64,000 bases of DNA from Marinomonas sp. MED121 (GTDB taxonomy: Bacteria; Pseudomonadota; Gammaproteobacteria; Pseudomonadales; Marinomonadaceae), in contig NZ_CH672429.1 of assembly GCF_000153025.1 (NCBI RefSeq), positions 1,287,079 to 1,351,078 on the forward strand, in the 5' to 3' direction. Under the pieces are notes generated by a model. That model searched no databases. It was not told the origin of the DNA and saw nothing but the letters and a program-made list of their open reading frames with translations. Position 1 is the stretch's first letter. Each line of letters opens with the position of its first letter. The position numbers and the translations under genes were made by a program. Shown piece by piece: positions 18,592 through 27,964 of the stretch.

Positions 18592-19702
18592 CTCCTGAAA
18601 TCTGGCCAGCTTGATTCACTATGGGTAAACGCGTCGGCACCTTGAGAATCTTGCCATCTTCATCAAAGACAAAGATTTTATGGGTTGGCATGTAAACCTT
18701 GATGGAAGCATCCACTTCATATTGATAAATACCCGTTAGGTGAAGTACCAAAGACAAGTGTTTATTACGCACATGTAAGAAGGTTTCTGAACCACTAATT
18801 TCAGCCAGTTCAACACGTACTGAAATTTCTAAATCGTCTTCATTAACAGGGAAGAGTGCTAAATGACTTGGACGTACACCAAAGATGTAATTACCACGGC
18901 CAAGGCCTGCAAGGTCAGCATTAAGTGGGAAGTGAGTCGCTTGGTCTAATGTCACTTCACTGTCTGAAATTTCGCCTTTGGTCAGATTTAATGGCGGCTC
19001 AGAGAAAAGCTCGGCACAAGCCACCGTATCTGGGAAGTTATAAACTTCAGCGGTTTCACCGTATTGAATCGAACGGCCTTCATGTAACACAGTGGTCGTA
19101 CCGCCAAGCGCGAGGGCTTCATTTGGCTCTGTCGTTGCGTAAACAGCGATGGTATTGCGTACCTTAAATAACTCGCGCATTTCTTGGCGTAGTTCTTCAC
19201 GTAACTTGTAGTCAAGGTTAACTAGGGGCTCATCAAATAAGATGAGGTCCGCATCCTTAATCAAGGCACGGGCCATAGCAGTACGCTGCTGCTGACCACC
19301 AGATAACTCTAATGGCATACGGGTTAGAAAGTTTTCAATGCGAAGAATTTCTGCCGTTTCTCGCACTTTTCTATCTATGGTTTGTTTGTCATCACCCGCC
19401 AGACGTAACGGCGAAGCAATATTGTCATAGACACTTAAATTGGGGTAATTGATAAATTGCTGATACACCATGGAGACATTACGTTGGCGTACAGGTACGC
19501 CCGTCATATCAGCACCATTCATTAATACGCGGCCTGAAGTGGGCTTTTCTAGACCCGCCATCAAACGCATCAAAGTGGTTTTACCGGCCAGTGTACGACC
19601 AAGCAAAACATTAAAGGATCCAGGTTCAAAGTTGAGGTTCACATCATTAATGTGCAGTTCACCATCAACCACCTTGGTTATCTTCTCAAGAGTCAAAGAC
19701 AT
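18575..19702 (-). CDS. glpS: Glycerol ABC transporter ATPase GlpS (lacks switch His)
   Basis: 375 residues. Walker A is GRTLAGKTT, the signature LSGGQQQR is intact and Walker B is LILFDEP. The position of the switch (H-loop) His reads VYATTEPNE, so His is replaced by Thr. A TOBE-like C-terminal domain follows. It is the first gene of the glp operon, with a promoter region of 300 bp upstream that carries clustered TGTTCA/TGAACA sites. It partners GlpT to drive glycerol import. Confidence 0.9.
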   Translation of the reverse strand: MSLTLEKITKVVDGELHINDVNLNFEPGSFNVLLGRTLAGKTTLMRLMAGLEKPTSGRVLMNGADMTGVPVRQRNVSMVYQQFINYPNLSVYDNIASPLRLAGDDKQTIDRKVRETAEILRIENFLTRMPLELSGGQQQRTAMARALIKDADLILFDEPLVNLDYKLREELRQEMRELFKVRNTIAVYATTEPNEALALGGTTTVLHEGRSIQYGETAEVYNFPDTVACAELFSEPPLNLTKGEISDSEVTLDQATHFPLNADLAGLGRGNYIFGVRPSHLALFPVNEDDLEISVRVELAEISGSETFLHVRNKHLSLVLHLTGIYQYEVDASIKVYMPTHKIFVFDEDGKILKVPTRLPIVNQAGQISGGVQHG

Positions 19703-19882
19703 GGTATTTCCAGTTTATTTATTGTTGTTGTCACTGTGTGCAAAAAGTACTGCACTGTGTAAAACGTGTTTAATACTTAATACAAGGCTTGTGCCAAAAG
19801 TCACAAAAATGAAATAAACATATGTTTTTATTGAGTTTATTTAGACTTTAAGAAAGTTAACAAGCTAGATTTGAAATAAGAA

Positions 19883-19945
19883 GTGAACAGCTAATCAGTG
19901 TTCACCTTGTTCATAACTGTTCAGTTGAACAGTCGAATGAACAGT
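19883..19945. promoter_or_regulatory. Cluster of TGTTCA/TGAACA half-sites upstream of the glp operon (candidate GlpR operators)
   Basis: Six half-sites lie in 63 bases: GTGAACA (19883) with TGTTCAC (19899), TGTTCAT (19908), the inverted pair ACTGTTCA-GT-TGAACAGT (19916-19933) and another TGAACAGT (19938-19945). DeoR-family glycerol repressors bind TGTTCG-like inverted repeats, so these may be operators for a GlpR encoded elsewhere. They lie 180-240 bases upstream of glpS; no promoter was pinpointed. Confidence 0.45.
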
Positions 19946-19961
19946 TTTTTAGGAGGGAATC

Positions 19962-19994
19962 AGCGGCTTTTAATCAGAGCCAAAGCCGCTTTTT
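19962..19994. terminator. Hairpin after arsJ
   Basis: AGCGGCTTT and AAAGCCGCT form a 9-bp stem just beyond the arsJ stop codon. The T-run follows it on the plus strand (TTTTTAG), whereas on the minus strand it is weak, so termination of arsJ is likely but not certain. Confidence 0.5.
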
Positions 19995-20002
19995 AGTAAA
20001 AA

Positions 20003-21307
20003 CTAAGCGGCTTGCTTAGCTTTTGTTGCTTGATTGGGTAACGCAATCGCTATCATGCTTGCGACGAATAGCAAGCCTACAGAAAAACCAATACAGGCTT
20101 CTAGGCCATAACTTTGATAAAGGTAACCGGACATTAATGTACCGAGCAATCTGCCCATAGCATTGGCCATATAATAAAAGCCAACATCTAATGAAACACC
20201 ATCATCACTGGCATAATGCACAATCAAAAAACTATGCAAAGAAGAATTAATCGCAAAGGCAACAGCAAAGCCTGCCAAGCCAATCATTAATACCCAAAAT
20301 GCGGAGACATCACTGACTAAGCCTAATGCAATTAAGCCAGTAATTAGGGTTAAAACCAGCCCCCAGAAGCAAGCCATTTTGGCTTCTTTATTGGCAGCGT
20401 TTACCGCTTTTGCTGAAAAGCGGTTAATCAAGTTAGGTGCGCCCGATTGCACTAACCCATAAATGATCACCCAGGTCGCTAAGAAGCCACCGACCCATTC
20501 ATGCTCCCAACCTATCTCTGCAGCAAGATAAACAGGTAAAGCCACAACAAACCAAACATCTCGTGCACAGAACAAAAACAATCTGGCTGCTGATAAAATG
20601 TTAATCGCACGGCTTTTGGAAAAAATCTGTTTAAACTTAGGTTTATTTTTCGCTTTACCTAGATCTTGCTTAAGACGCACCAAGCTCACAATCAAGATAA
20701 CAACCAAAAGCAACAACATGGCAAGCACAGCACCCTGAAAGCCTAACCAAGCCAGTAAAACACCACCCAGAAAAAAGCCAACGCCTTTCAGGGTGTTCTT
20801 TGAGCCAGTTAACACAGCAACCAGTTTAAACAAACGCGCTTCTGCTGCGGCATTCAATGCAAGAGAGGTTTGCGCTTTATCATCAAACTTAAAGTTCGCC
20901 AGAGATTTCACCGCACTCTTAGCACTCATTTTATTCAGATCTTTGGCAATACCTGATAACGCCTGTGCCGCCATCACCCAAGCAACCGTGAGATAAACTT
21001 GGGGAACAAGCAGCATACCAAGGGCTAAAATTTGGATAAACAAACCAATATTCATGGTTCGATTAAGGCCAATTCTCGCCCCTAACCAACCACCAAACAG
21101 GTTTGTAATCACGCCAAAAAACTCATAAAAAACAAACAACAAGGCTATTTCTAATGCGCCATAACCAAGCTGGTAGAAATAAAGCACCACCAGCATTCGT
21201 AAAGCACCATCAGTCAGGGTAAAGCACCAATAGTTTGTCGTAACCAAAAGGTATTGCCTGAATAGTTCAGGCAATTGTTTGAATTTTTCTATCATCTGCA
21301 TCATCAA
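20003..21307 (-). CDS. arsJ: ArsJ, MFS efflux permease for 1-arseno-3-phosphoglycerate
   Basis: 434 residues, major facilitator superfamily with about eleven to twelve helices. The N-terminal YLLVTTNYWCFTLTDGALRM and the loop SGIAKDLNKMSAKSAVK are characteristic of ArsJ. ArsJ exports 1-arseno-3-phosphoglycerate, the unstable product made when GAPDH uses arsenate in place of phosphate; it then falls apart outside the cell. The gene follows the GAPDH and arsR genes by 20 bp on the same strand. No arsenate reductase is nearby, which fits this reduction-independent resistance route. Confidence 0.92.
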   Translation of the reverse strand: MMMQMIEKFKQLPELFRQYLLVTTNYWCFTLTDGALRMLVVLYFYQLGYGALEIALLFVFYEFFGVITNLFGGWLGARIGLNRTMNIGLFIQILALGMLLVPQVYLTVAWVMAAQALSGIAKDLNKMSAKSAVKSLANFKFDDKAQTSLALNAAAEARLFKLVAVLTGSKNTLKGVGFFLGGVLLAWLGFQGAVLAMLLLLVVILIVSLVRLKQDLGKAKNKPKFKQIFSKSRAINILSAARLFLFCARDVWFVVALPVYLAAEIGWEHEWVGGFLATWVIIYGLVQSGAPNLINRFSAKAVNAANKEAKMACFWGLVLTLITGLIALGLVSDVSAFWVLMIGLAGFAVAFAINSSLHSFLIVHYASDDGVSLDVGFYYMANAMGRLLGTLMSGYLYQSYGLEACIGFSVGLLFVASMIAIALPNQATKAKQAA

Positions 21308-21326
21308 AAACTCTGGGTTAACTCAC

Positions 21327-22337
21327 TTATGATTGATCAGACAAACCAACTTTCAAGGCAAGCTCAGCCGCTCGGTTGGCATAACCCCACTCATTGTCGT
21401 ACCAGACATACAGTTTTACCTGAGTATCATTTACCACCATGGTGGATAACGCATCAATAATGCCTGAGCGCTTATCACCTTTATAATCAACTGATACTAA
21501 TGGCTTTTCTTCGTAACCAAGAATGCCTTTCAGTTCGCCTTCCGCTGCGGCTTGCAGTAATTGATTGACCTCTGCTTGGTTAGTCGCCTTATTGACTTCG
21601 AAAACACAATCAGTCAAAGATGCATTTGCCAAAGGAATACGCACAGCGTGGCCATTCAACTTACCTTTTAGTTCCGGAAAAATGTGAGTAATTGCCGTTG
21701 CAGAACCGGTTGTTGTCGGAATCAAACTTTGACCACAAGCACGGGCACGTCGTAAGTCTTTATGGGGCGCATCCAAGATAGTTTGGGTATTGGTAATGTC
21801 ATGGATAGTGGTCATTGAGCCATGTTTAATCCCCAGTGATTCATGGATCACTTTTACCACAGGGGCAAGGCAGTTAGTGGTACAAGACGCTGCGGTGACT
21901 ATTTTGTGAATGTCTTTGTCATAGGCTTCGTCATTTACCCCCATCACCACATTGAGTACACCCTCTTCTTTAACCGGTGCCGTCACAACAACACGCTTCA
22001 CACCCTGTTCAAGATAAGCTTCAAGACGTGCTTTTTTATTCATCTTACCGGATGCTTCAATGACAAGATCACAAGCAGACCAGTCTGTTTCTGCAATCGT
22101 TTTATTTTGTGAAGTTTTAATCAGCTTACTGCCAATGTGAATCTCATCACCCTCGACCTCAGCGGTATGCTGCCAAGTCCCTTGAACAGAGTCATAATTT
22201 AACAAGTGAGCCAAGGTTGTCGCGTCACCTGCTGGATCATTAATTTGCACGAATTCTAATTCGGGCCAATCCCAAGCAGCACGCAGTGCTAAGCGACCCA
22301 TACGTCCAAAACCGTTTATACCTACTTTAATCGTCAT
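21327..22337 (-). CDS. Arsenate-associated glyceraldehyde-3-phosphate dehydrogenase
   Basis: 336 residues from the ATG of [15 protein letters not shown]; a GTG four codons upstream is also open but lies inside the ribosome-binding site AGTGAGAAAAG. Catalytic Cys152 is in SCTTN and the active-site His179 in TTIHD; the Rossmann motif [10 protein letters not shown] is intact. In this setting the enzyme arsenylates glyceraldehyde-3-phosphate with arsenate to give 1-arseno-3-phosphoglycerate for export by ArsJ. The gene is placed between arsR and arsJ, with 19 bp to each neighbour, and is unlikely to be the main glycolytic enzyme. Confidence 0.92.
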   Translation of the reverse strand: MTIKVGINGFGRMGRLALRAAWDWPELEFVQINDPAGDATTLAHLLNYDSVQGTWQHTAEVEGDEIHIGSKLIKTSQNKTIAETDWSACDLVIEASGKMNKKARLEAYLEQGVKRVVVTAPVKEEGVLNVVMGVNDEAYDKDIHKIVTAASCTTNCLAPVVKVIHESLGIKHGSMTTIHDITNTQTILDAPHKDLRRARACGQSLIPTTTGSATAITHIFPELKGKLNGHAVRIPLANASLTDCVFEVNKATNQAEVNQLLQAAAEGELKGILGYEEKPLVSVDYKGDKRSGIIDALSTMVVNDTQVKLYVWYDNEWGYANRAAELALKVGLSDQS

Positions 22338-22356
22338 CACTTTTCTCACTTAGTTT

Positions 22357-22710
22357 TTAATCATTGTTACAGCACTTTATGACACGTTCAGGTCTATCAC
22401 CCATTTTTGCCAACCGTGCTTTATCAAATGCTAACTCTTCTTGATAACCTTCTGCCGCATTATCAATAATGTTTAATGCCCATTTAGGTAAAGCGTCATT
22501 TATGCGGTAATGAATCCATTGCCCCTGACGTCTATCGTTCAAAAGGTTAGCTGTTTTCATTAGGGCAAGATGCCTAGATATTTTGGGCTGGCTTAGCTCT
22601 AAGGCTTCGACAAGTTCGCACACACATAACTCCGACTCTTCTAGCGTCAGTAGTAAGATACGTAAACGAGTCGAGTCCCCTAGACACTTTAATAATGTGA
22701 TGGCATCCAA
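22357..22710 (-). CDS. arsR: ArsR-family arsenic-responsive repressor
   Basis: 117 residues with a winged helix DNA-binding domain (ELVEALELSQPKISRHLALM). The arsenite-binding motif ELCVCEL is present with Cys29 and Cys31; the third Cys found in the classic enterobacterial ELCVCDLC is missing, but a Cys pair at 113-114 could help. It would repress its own operon (arsR, GAPDH gene, arsJ) and release on binding trivalent arsenic. The promoter with a palindrome lies immediately upstream. Confidence 0.9.
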   Translation of the reverse strand: MDAITLLKCLGDSTRLRILLLTLEESELCVCELVEALELSQPKISRHLALMKTANLLNDRRQGQWIHYRINDALPKWALNIIDNAAEGYQEELAFDKARLAKMGDRPERVIKCCNND

Positions 22711-22721
22711 ATGCGATTCCT

Positions 22722-22760
22722 TATATATGATTTTTCAGATATTCGAATTATCATATATAT
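22722..22760 (-). promoter_or_regulatory. Candidate ArsR operator/promoter
   Basis: TATATATGAT (22722-22731) and ATCATATATA (22750-22759) form a perfect 10-bp inverted repeat with an 18-base spacer. The spacer contains a second palindrome, ATTCGAAT (22741-22748). The site lies 12-50 bases upstream of the arsR start codon, as expected for autoregulation by an ArsR-type repressor. Confidence 0.6.
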
Positions 22761-22899
22761 GTAAAAACATATATTCAAGAGAAATTAAATACGAACTAGA
22801 TAAATACCCAATAAAGATCAGATAAAAGCAGTGATTAATTGAGGAATGAGCGGAAAGTGCAGATGACCCAAGTTCAACTCAGATCATCTTAAAATTTGG

Positions 22900-23160
22900 C
22901 TAGGCAAGTAACGGGTCATCTTTAGGTAGCACTTTTTGAATCCAAAGTGCGAGTTTGTGTTTCATGTTAGGCAGGTCTTCTTTATCTGGTGGCAAAGCCA
23001 CTAACAATTTATCCAATACTAATAAGCGATATAAGGCTTCCACTTTTTCATTAGCTGACATAGTGGCGCTAAAGCCTGAATAACCTCGTTTTAGAGCATA
23101 CTTTTCGCCCACTTCAACCGCTTTTTTCGCTAATTGGGCCTCATTTTTAATCTTTTTCAT
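22900..23160 (-). CDS. Small conserved protein, DUF5062-like
   Basis: 86 residues, soluble and Lys-rich (MKKIKNEAQLAKKAVEVGEK... ending in KHKLALWIQKVLPKDD). It resembles small gammaproteobacterial proteins grouped as DUF5062, whose function is unknown; the assignment is from memory of the family pattern. It is transcribed alone between arsR and the binding-protein pair. Good coding character: a normal start and no low-complexity sequence. Confidence 0.65.
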   Translation of the reverse strand: MKKIKNEAQLAKKAVEVGEKYALKRGYSGFSATMSANEKVEALYRLLVLDKLLVALPPDKEDLPNMKHKLALWIQKVLPKDDPLLA

Positions 23161-23310
23161 TTAGTACTCTCCAAAAGGCAACGCTATTTACTGAATCCAT
23201 TTAGACCAAACTTAAAAACAATAAGTTAATCATTCCTTAGTTGATACTCTATCGAGTTTCGACTGACCGATAAAGATAATTATAGAATAGATTACACTCA
23301 GGCCTAAATG

Positions 23311-23333
23311 AAAAAAGCCTCATAAATGAAGCT
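23311..23333 (-). terminator. Terminator of the binding-protein pair
   Basis: AGCCTCAT (23316-23323) and ATGAAGCT (23326-23333) pair with one G-U; read on the minus strand the stem is followed by TTTTTT. It lies 20 bases past the stop at 23354. Confidence 0.75.
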
Positions 23334-23353
23334 CTTGTGGCACTAAAGCAAAA

Positions 23354-24142
23354 TTACAAACCTAATTCATCAAAGAGTATTGTTTGATATTCACCTGTTT
23401 CCATCATTTGATCTAGGCCCTTATTAAAGTCCTTTATTAATGCGTTTGCTTGAGGGTGTTGTTTAGAAATAATGAAATGATTTGAGTATTTATGGATAAC
23501 CTTGTCCAACATTTTGACTTCATCAGGATTAGAAAAGAGTTTGCCTATCATTTCAATCCCTTCCAATCGATCGACGACCACAATATCGACTCTACCGATT
23601 TTAAGCATTTCAAAACAGTTTTCGACATCAGGCGGCACGAAATGCTGAGCAACGCCTGTTGCAATAAGCTCCTCTGCTAACCCATGAAGCGTATAACCTT
23701 GCGGTCGACACAGATTGATACTTCCTTTGGTCGCCGTTTTCGCTAAATTCACCTCAGTTCCACTAAGAGAAAATGCTCTATGTTCGAAGATAAATAACGG
23801 CTTTGAATATAAAAAATGCAACTGTCGCTCAGCTTTAACTGACCAAGGAAAGGACCCATCAACTCGATTATTTTCGGCGAGTTTATATGTCCGTTTCCAA
23901 GGGGTAAAAAGCAGTTCTACCTTATGATTACTCTTTGCTAACGCGGCAATGACAATTTGGGATAAGGGACCTCCCATTTTGAGACTTTCTGAAGTATAAG
24001 GTAAAAACTCACCTGTACTTAATGTTAACGAGGAAGCAGAAACGGGTAGGTTAAGGGTAAAGCAAAAGAAAACAAAGAGACCGAGGCGGCGTCTTAAACT
24101 AGATAGATAAGGCTTTAATTTGCCAACAAAGAACTTAAACAT
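23354..24142 (-). CDS. Orphan periplasmic amino-acid-type binding protein (SBP_bac_3)
   Basis: 262 residues. The signal peptide ends near VSASS (about residue 38). The mature part follows the family-3 solute-binding fold: LSTGEFLPYTSESLKMGGPL at the start, FTPWKRTYKLAENNRVDGSFPWS, GRVDIVVVDRLEG and the C-terminal FNKGLDQMMETGEYQTIL. No permease or ATPase is adjacent. Paralogue of the next gene upstream (86 bp away, same strand). Orphan proteins of this kind can act as ligand-presenting receptors or detached transport subunits; its ligand is unknown. Confidence 0.85.
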   Translation of the reverse strand: MFKFFVGKLKPYLSSLRRRLGLFVFFCFTLNLPVSASSLTLSTGEFLPYTSESLKMGGPLSQIVIAALAKSNHKVELLFTPWKRTYKLAENNRVDGSFPWSVKAERQLHFLYSKPLFIFEHRAFSLSGTEVNLAKTATKGSINLCRPQGYTLHGLAEELIATGVAQHFVPPDVENCFEMLKIGRVDIVVVDRLEGIEMIGKLFSNPDEVKMLDKVIHKYSNHFIISKQHPQANALIKDFNKGLDQMMETGEYQTILFDELGL

Positions 24143-24228
24143 GGTTTCCTCAGTGATAAAAAATGAACACCTAAAAACTCGCTTAAGCTATTACTCTCTC
24201 AAAAAAATTGACAAATGTCCCTATTTTA

Positions 24229-24978
24229 TCAATTTAATTTACTGGCTTGGATTATCTCTTGATACCTTCCTGACAGCTTTAGCTGCTGCAACCCTTGGTT
24301 AAACTGCTGCAATATTTTTGCAGCATCAGGGTGCTTTTTAGAAACAACAAGGTGATTATCATATTCATGAAATACCTGCTCTAAACGAATGACGTCATCA
24401 GGTGACGCAAAAATTTTCTTAATATATTCTTGGCTCTCTCTTGTCTCACTCACCACGATATCCACTCTTTTTGCTTTAAGCATGACAAAACATTGAGCCA
24501 TATCCGGCGTTTCGATTAAGCTGGCGCGATTATCCTTTAATAGTTCACTTTCATAGCCTAAACGCTCATAACCAATGGGATGACACATTTGAATATTGTC
24601 ATCCTTAAAGATATTTAACTTTGAGCCAGCCAGTACATAGCCTCTTCGTTGAAATCGATAGAGAGGATCGGAAAAATAAAAATCACTGCTACGCTGGATA
24701 TTGGGAGACCAAGGAAAGCTTGCATCAAGCTTAAGGTCACGGGCCATTGCATAAGAGCGGTTCCATGGTAAATAACGGGCTTGTATATCAATGCCAACGT
24801 TTAAAAAAGCTTGTCTAACAATTTGAGCAATAGGCCCTCCACCTTCTTCAGTGGCACTAATATAAGGGGGGAATTCACCTGTTCCTACCAGCAAAGACTG
24901 AGCCTTACTCGCTATTGGCAAGGTCATTAAGACGAAAACAAAAACACTTAAGCAAATAGATTTCTGTTTACCTTTCAT
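24229..24978 (-). CDS. Orphan periplasmic amino-acid-type binding protein (SBP_bac_3), paralogue
   Basis: 249 residues, signal peptide cleaved after about residue 26 (ASKAQS). It shares with its downstream neighbour the LLVGTGEFPPYISATEEGGGP start, the PWNRSYAMARDLKLDASFPWS segment, KRVDIVVSETRES and the FNQGLQQLKLSGRYQEII end, so the two are tandem paralogues with a common promoter. The gene diverges from two chemoreceptor genes across a 690-bp gap. No transporter subunits accompany it. Ligand unknown. Confidence 0.85.
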   Translation of the reverse strand: MKGKQKSICLSVFVFVLMTLPIASKAQSLLVGTGEFPPYISATEEGGGPIAQIVRQAFLNVGIDIQARYLPWNRSYAMARDLKLDASFPWSPNIQRSSDFYFSDPLYRFQRRGYVLAGSKLNIFKDDNIQMCHPIGYERLGYESELLKDNRASLIETPDMAQCFVMLKAKRVDIVVSETRESQEYIKKIFASPDDVIRLEQVFHEYDNHLVVSKKHPDAAKILQQFNQGLQQLKLSGRYQEIIQASKLN

Positions 24979-25169
24979 AGGTGCTGCCCTTTAAAAACCA
25001 ATTTTTATAAACCTAACCTGTCGTTTTTCAGATTGGATATCTCGTATTTCCCATGCCTTTTATATCTATTAATTATCAAAAAAACGGCTATTCATTCAAA
25101 ACTAAGCAAAGATGACTCTCGCTTAGCAAGGTATTCATGAGCGACACATCAATTATAAACCGCGCAACC

Positions 25170-25225
25170 GAAGGAAGCTGCGAATTACTCACAGACGACC
25201 TTTGAGTACGTCTAGCATAAGTAAT
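25170..25225. repeat. REP-like structured extragenic element
   Basis: The core GAAGGAAGCTGCGAATTA resembles the repeats at 4435 and 4537. A nested inverted repeat follows: ATTACT (25184-25189) with AGTAAT (25220-25225), and inside it AGACG (25193-25197) with CGTCT (25209-25213). Confidence 0.45.
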
Positions 25226-25396
25226 AGGTATAGAGGCTGTCAGCCTTATTGGGCCATTAGTAACCAAAAATAACGATTAATCATTCTTAAAAAATCGTTG
25301 GTTTTCTCTTTTAAATTTTGCCTCTTCTGTCAATAAACCCAACCTTGATTGAGACGATAAAAGAAGTAAAAAAAAGCTAATTAATCCGCTGATTTT

Positions 25397-25410
25397 ATGA
25401 TTAAGATCAA
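25397..25410. promoter_or_regulatory. ANR/FNR-like box upstream of chemoreceptor
   Basis: ATGAT-TAAG-ATCAA matches the FNR/ANR consensus TTGAT-N4-ATCAA at nine of ten positions. It lies about 255 bases before the chemoreceptor ATG and about 420 bases before the divergent binding-protein gene, so the target is unclear. Confidence 0.35.
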
Positions 25411-25665
25411 TCAAATAACACAAAAAATGAATATACGATGAGAGCTTCAATAAGGAAGATTACACTTATATTGCTGTTTAATTTATAGACAACTAATTAA
25501 TTTATAAACAACGAAGGCAAGGCTTATTCCCCCACGATGTTATCGAAAGATAACAGCCCCAGCACAAGAGTGGATAAATGAGCCTAAATGACACACTGAT
25601 TTTGCAATGGCGTCACCCAACTTGGCGCTGTGAATTTTTCTTACTTAACCAAAATGGAAGACCAC

Positions 25666-27669
25666 ATGAATTTCTCGTTAAAAAGGATGTCATTACCCAA
25701 GCAGTTAGGCTTAGGTGCGCTTATCTCAGTGTCACTCTTTATTTTGTTATTATTATTGTTGATCTCAAGGGTCTTTAATCACGCCATTGATGAAATTGCC
25801 AATGACCATCAATCTCAAGAAATTAGTCTGATTGCACAACAATTAGAGTCTGATTTTAAGGGGATCCAAATAAGTGCGAACCTCCTCACACAAGCCGCTA
25901 TCCAAGGTCTTTCGCCATTAATCATAAAGCAGCAAGGCAACAGCCCAATCTTTTGGTTAAACCAAGCCCCTCTCGACTCGCAATATTTAAATCAAATAAC
26001 CAAGGGCACAGAGCTAAAGCTCAGCCTCTTTGCATATAAAGACAATGCCTATAAAGAGGTTCTGGGTAATATTGATCTTCCAGCCAGCTTAAAAACACTT
26101 AATTTAACTGAAAGTGAGCTTAGCCTCTTATCCCAAGGCAATAAGGTTGAAAAGAAACTGTCTTTTAACCAATCTCATTATTTAGTTAATTTTCAACGAC
26201 TTGAGTCACCCAAAATTGAAGAAAATACACTCCTTGTCACCTACTTCGATTACTCGGATGCACTTGCCAATATTCAAGCAAAAATTGGTGCTATAAAAAT
26301 AGGCTTATCTGGTTATATTTATGTCACAGATACAGGCGACAAAGAATCGCTACTCACCATACATCCAAGTTTAGTTGGCAAGCGCCTCTATAGCCTTTTC
26401 CCAGACCTAAAAGACACCTTCGCACAACTCTATCAAGCAGAAAAAGGCAGTACCGTTTATTCATTAAAAATTACAGGCAAAGGTGATACAGCAAGGCCTT
26501 CAAAGGTGTTTTTTCATCAAGTAGCAGGTTGGAACTGGGTCGCTGTACTTAAAACCTATGAAGATGAATATTCAGCCACCATCCAAGAAAAGCTTATGCC
26601 CATCATCATTATCAGCATTATCGGCGCTGCACTTTTAAGCTTGGCTTTATGTTTGCAAATTGCCTGCGCATTGGCCCCCATGAAAGAGATTACTAAAGGT
26701 CTTTATAAACTTGGTAAAGGACAACTTACTTTTCGCTTTAAATCCCTTAACCACCGTTCAAGTCGTAATGAAATCGATTTATTAAAACGAGACATTACAG
26801 CAATGCGAGATGGTCTAATTATGGTGGTTAAGCAGGTTAGGACTTCCAGTGAAAGATTGATCTCATCCTCAGACTCTATTAATAATGCAAATTCCCAATT
26901 AAAAAGCCAAGCAAGCCATAGTGAGCAGGAGAGCTTGCATGTAGCATCTGCCATTGCTCAAGTTGCCCAATCGATTGAAGAAGTCGCAAACAATTCGAAT
27001 CAGGTATCCCAAGAAACCACTAACGCCAGTATCATTTCCAGTGAAGGCAATACGGCTATGCAAGCAGTTGAAACGACCGTAGCTCAATTATCCCAGGCCT
27101 TTCATCAAGCATCAGATATCATCAAAGAGGTGGAAGAAAACAGCCAAGGAATTGGAGAGGTTGTGGATACAATTAATGGTATTGCAGAACAAACCAATCT
27201 GCTTGCACTCAATGCAGCCATAGAAGCAGCAAGGGCAGGCGAACAAGGCCGTGGTTTTGCTGTGGTGGCAGATGAGGTTCGAGTACTGGCCCAACGTACT
27301 CAATCTTCCACTGAGCAAATACGCCAAGTGGTTGAAAAGCTGCAAACCAATACTCAAGCAGCCGTTGATAATATGGCTAAGGGCAATCAACAAGTATTAG
27401 AAAGCATAGATAAAGTGGCTGACGCTGGGCAATTATTAACTCAGATTCAAAGCTCTATCAGCGAAGTTGAGGTACGTATGGGCTCGGTTGCCGCTTCCAC
27501 CGAAGAACAAAGCGTCGCCAGTTCACAAATTAAGGTGAGCACCCTTTCGCTTAAAAATAGTGCCAGCGAAACCTTTAGCCAAGCGGAGTCATCCTCTCAA
27601 CATACAGCCGATATCAAACAACTTACGAATCAATTGCAAAGGGATTTAAGTACTTTTGAAATCAGCTAA
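25666..27669 (+). CDS. Methyl-accepting chemotaxis protein, Cache sensor (tandem paralogue 1)
   Basis: 667 residues from the ATG of [15 protein letters not shown], preceded by GGAAG five bases away; this start also aligns with the paralogue that follows. TM1 is at about 14-36, a periplasmic Cache region follows to about 318, TM2 near 320-342, then HAMP and a signalling domain with [20 protein letters not shown]. The membrane-proximal Cache half ([16 protein letters not shown]... and WNWVAVL) is close to its neighbour's, but the distal half differs strongly and lacks the neighbour's GATATIF... segment. A hairpin terminator (27678-27708) follows. Confidence 0.93.
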   Translation: MNFSLKRMSLPKQLGLGALISVSLFILLLLLLISRVFNHAIDEIANDHQSQEISLIAQQLESDFKGIQISANLLTQAAIQGLSPLIIKQQGNSPIFWLNQAPLDSQYLNQITKGTELKLSLFAYKDNAYKEVLGNIDLPASLKTLNLTESELSLLSQGNKVEKKLSFNQSHYLVNFQRLESPKIEENTLLVTYFDYSDALANIQAKIGAIKIGLSGYIYVTDTGDKESLLTIHPSLVGKRLYSLFPDLKDTFAQLYQAEKGSTVYSLKITGKGDTARPSKVFFHQVAGWNWVAVLKTYEDEYSATIQEKLMPIIIISIIGAALLSLALCLQIACALAPMKEITKGLYKLGKGQLTFRFKSLNHRSSRNEIDLLKRDITAMRDGLIMVVKQVRTSSERLISSSDSINNANSQLKSQASHSEQESLHVASAIAQVAQSIEEVANNSNQVSQETTNASIISSEGNTAMQAVETTVAQLSQAFHQASDIIKEVEENSQGIGEVVDTINGIAEQTNLLALNAAIEAARAGEQGRGFAVVADEVRVLAQRTQSSTEQIRQVVEKLQTNTQAAVDNMAKGNQQVLESIDKVADAGQLLTQIQSSISEVEVRMGSVAASTEEQSVASSQIKVSTLSLKNSASETFSQAESSSQHTADIKQLTNQLQRDLSTFEIS

Positions 27670-27677
27670 CAACACAT

Positions 27678-27708
27678 AGCTAAGGGTCTTCTATAAAGAC
27701 CTTTAGCT
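27678..27708 (+). terminator. Hairpin after first tandem chemoreceptor
   Basis: AGCTAAGGGTCTT (27678-27690) pairs with AAGACCTTTAGCT (27696-27708), 13 bp with one G-U and a 5-base loop. There is no long T-run after it (GTTCC), so termination may be incomplete. Confidence 0.6.
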
Positions 27709-27915
27709 GTTCCAAACATGATATCTAACTTCTTTCCTTAACAAGCAGTCTTCCTCTCTTAATACTTACCTAAAACTTACCTTATTGTTCTAAAAGAAAT
27801 TTTTATTAAAATTAATCGTTTTTATAGTGCAATAAATAATCAAAAATGTAAGATTGCCCCTATTTTGTAACTGTTTGTTATTTACAGTTAGAAGAATTCA
27901 ATATAAATTATTAGT

Positions 27916-27930
27916 TGATAATCATTCTCA
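27916..27930 (+). promoter_or_regulatory. Fur-box-like site upstream of second chemoreceptor
   Basis: TGATAATCATTCTCA fits the 7-1-7 Fur consensus TGATAAT-N-ATTATCA with two mismatches. It lies 35 bases before the ATG at 27965, in the promoter position. Confidence 0.55.
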
Positions 27931-27964
27931 TTTAAAGCGATATTCATCATACAAAGGATAGGTA

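Larger units (their letters stand above)
24979..25665. other. Divergent intergenic region with structured repeat, ANR-like box and 5' hairpin
   Basis: About 690 bp without a gene. It contains a REP-like segment at 25100-25260, a near-perfect ANR/FNR-type site at 25397-25410 and a GNRA-tetraloop hairpin in the probable leader of the chemoreceptor (TGTTATC-GAAA-GATAACA, 25538-25555). Confidence 0.5.
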
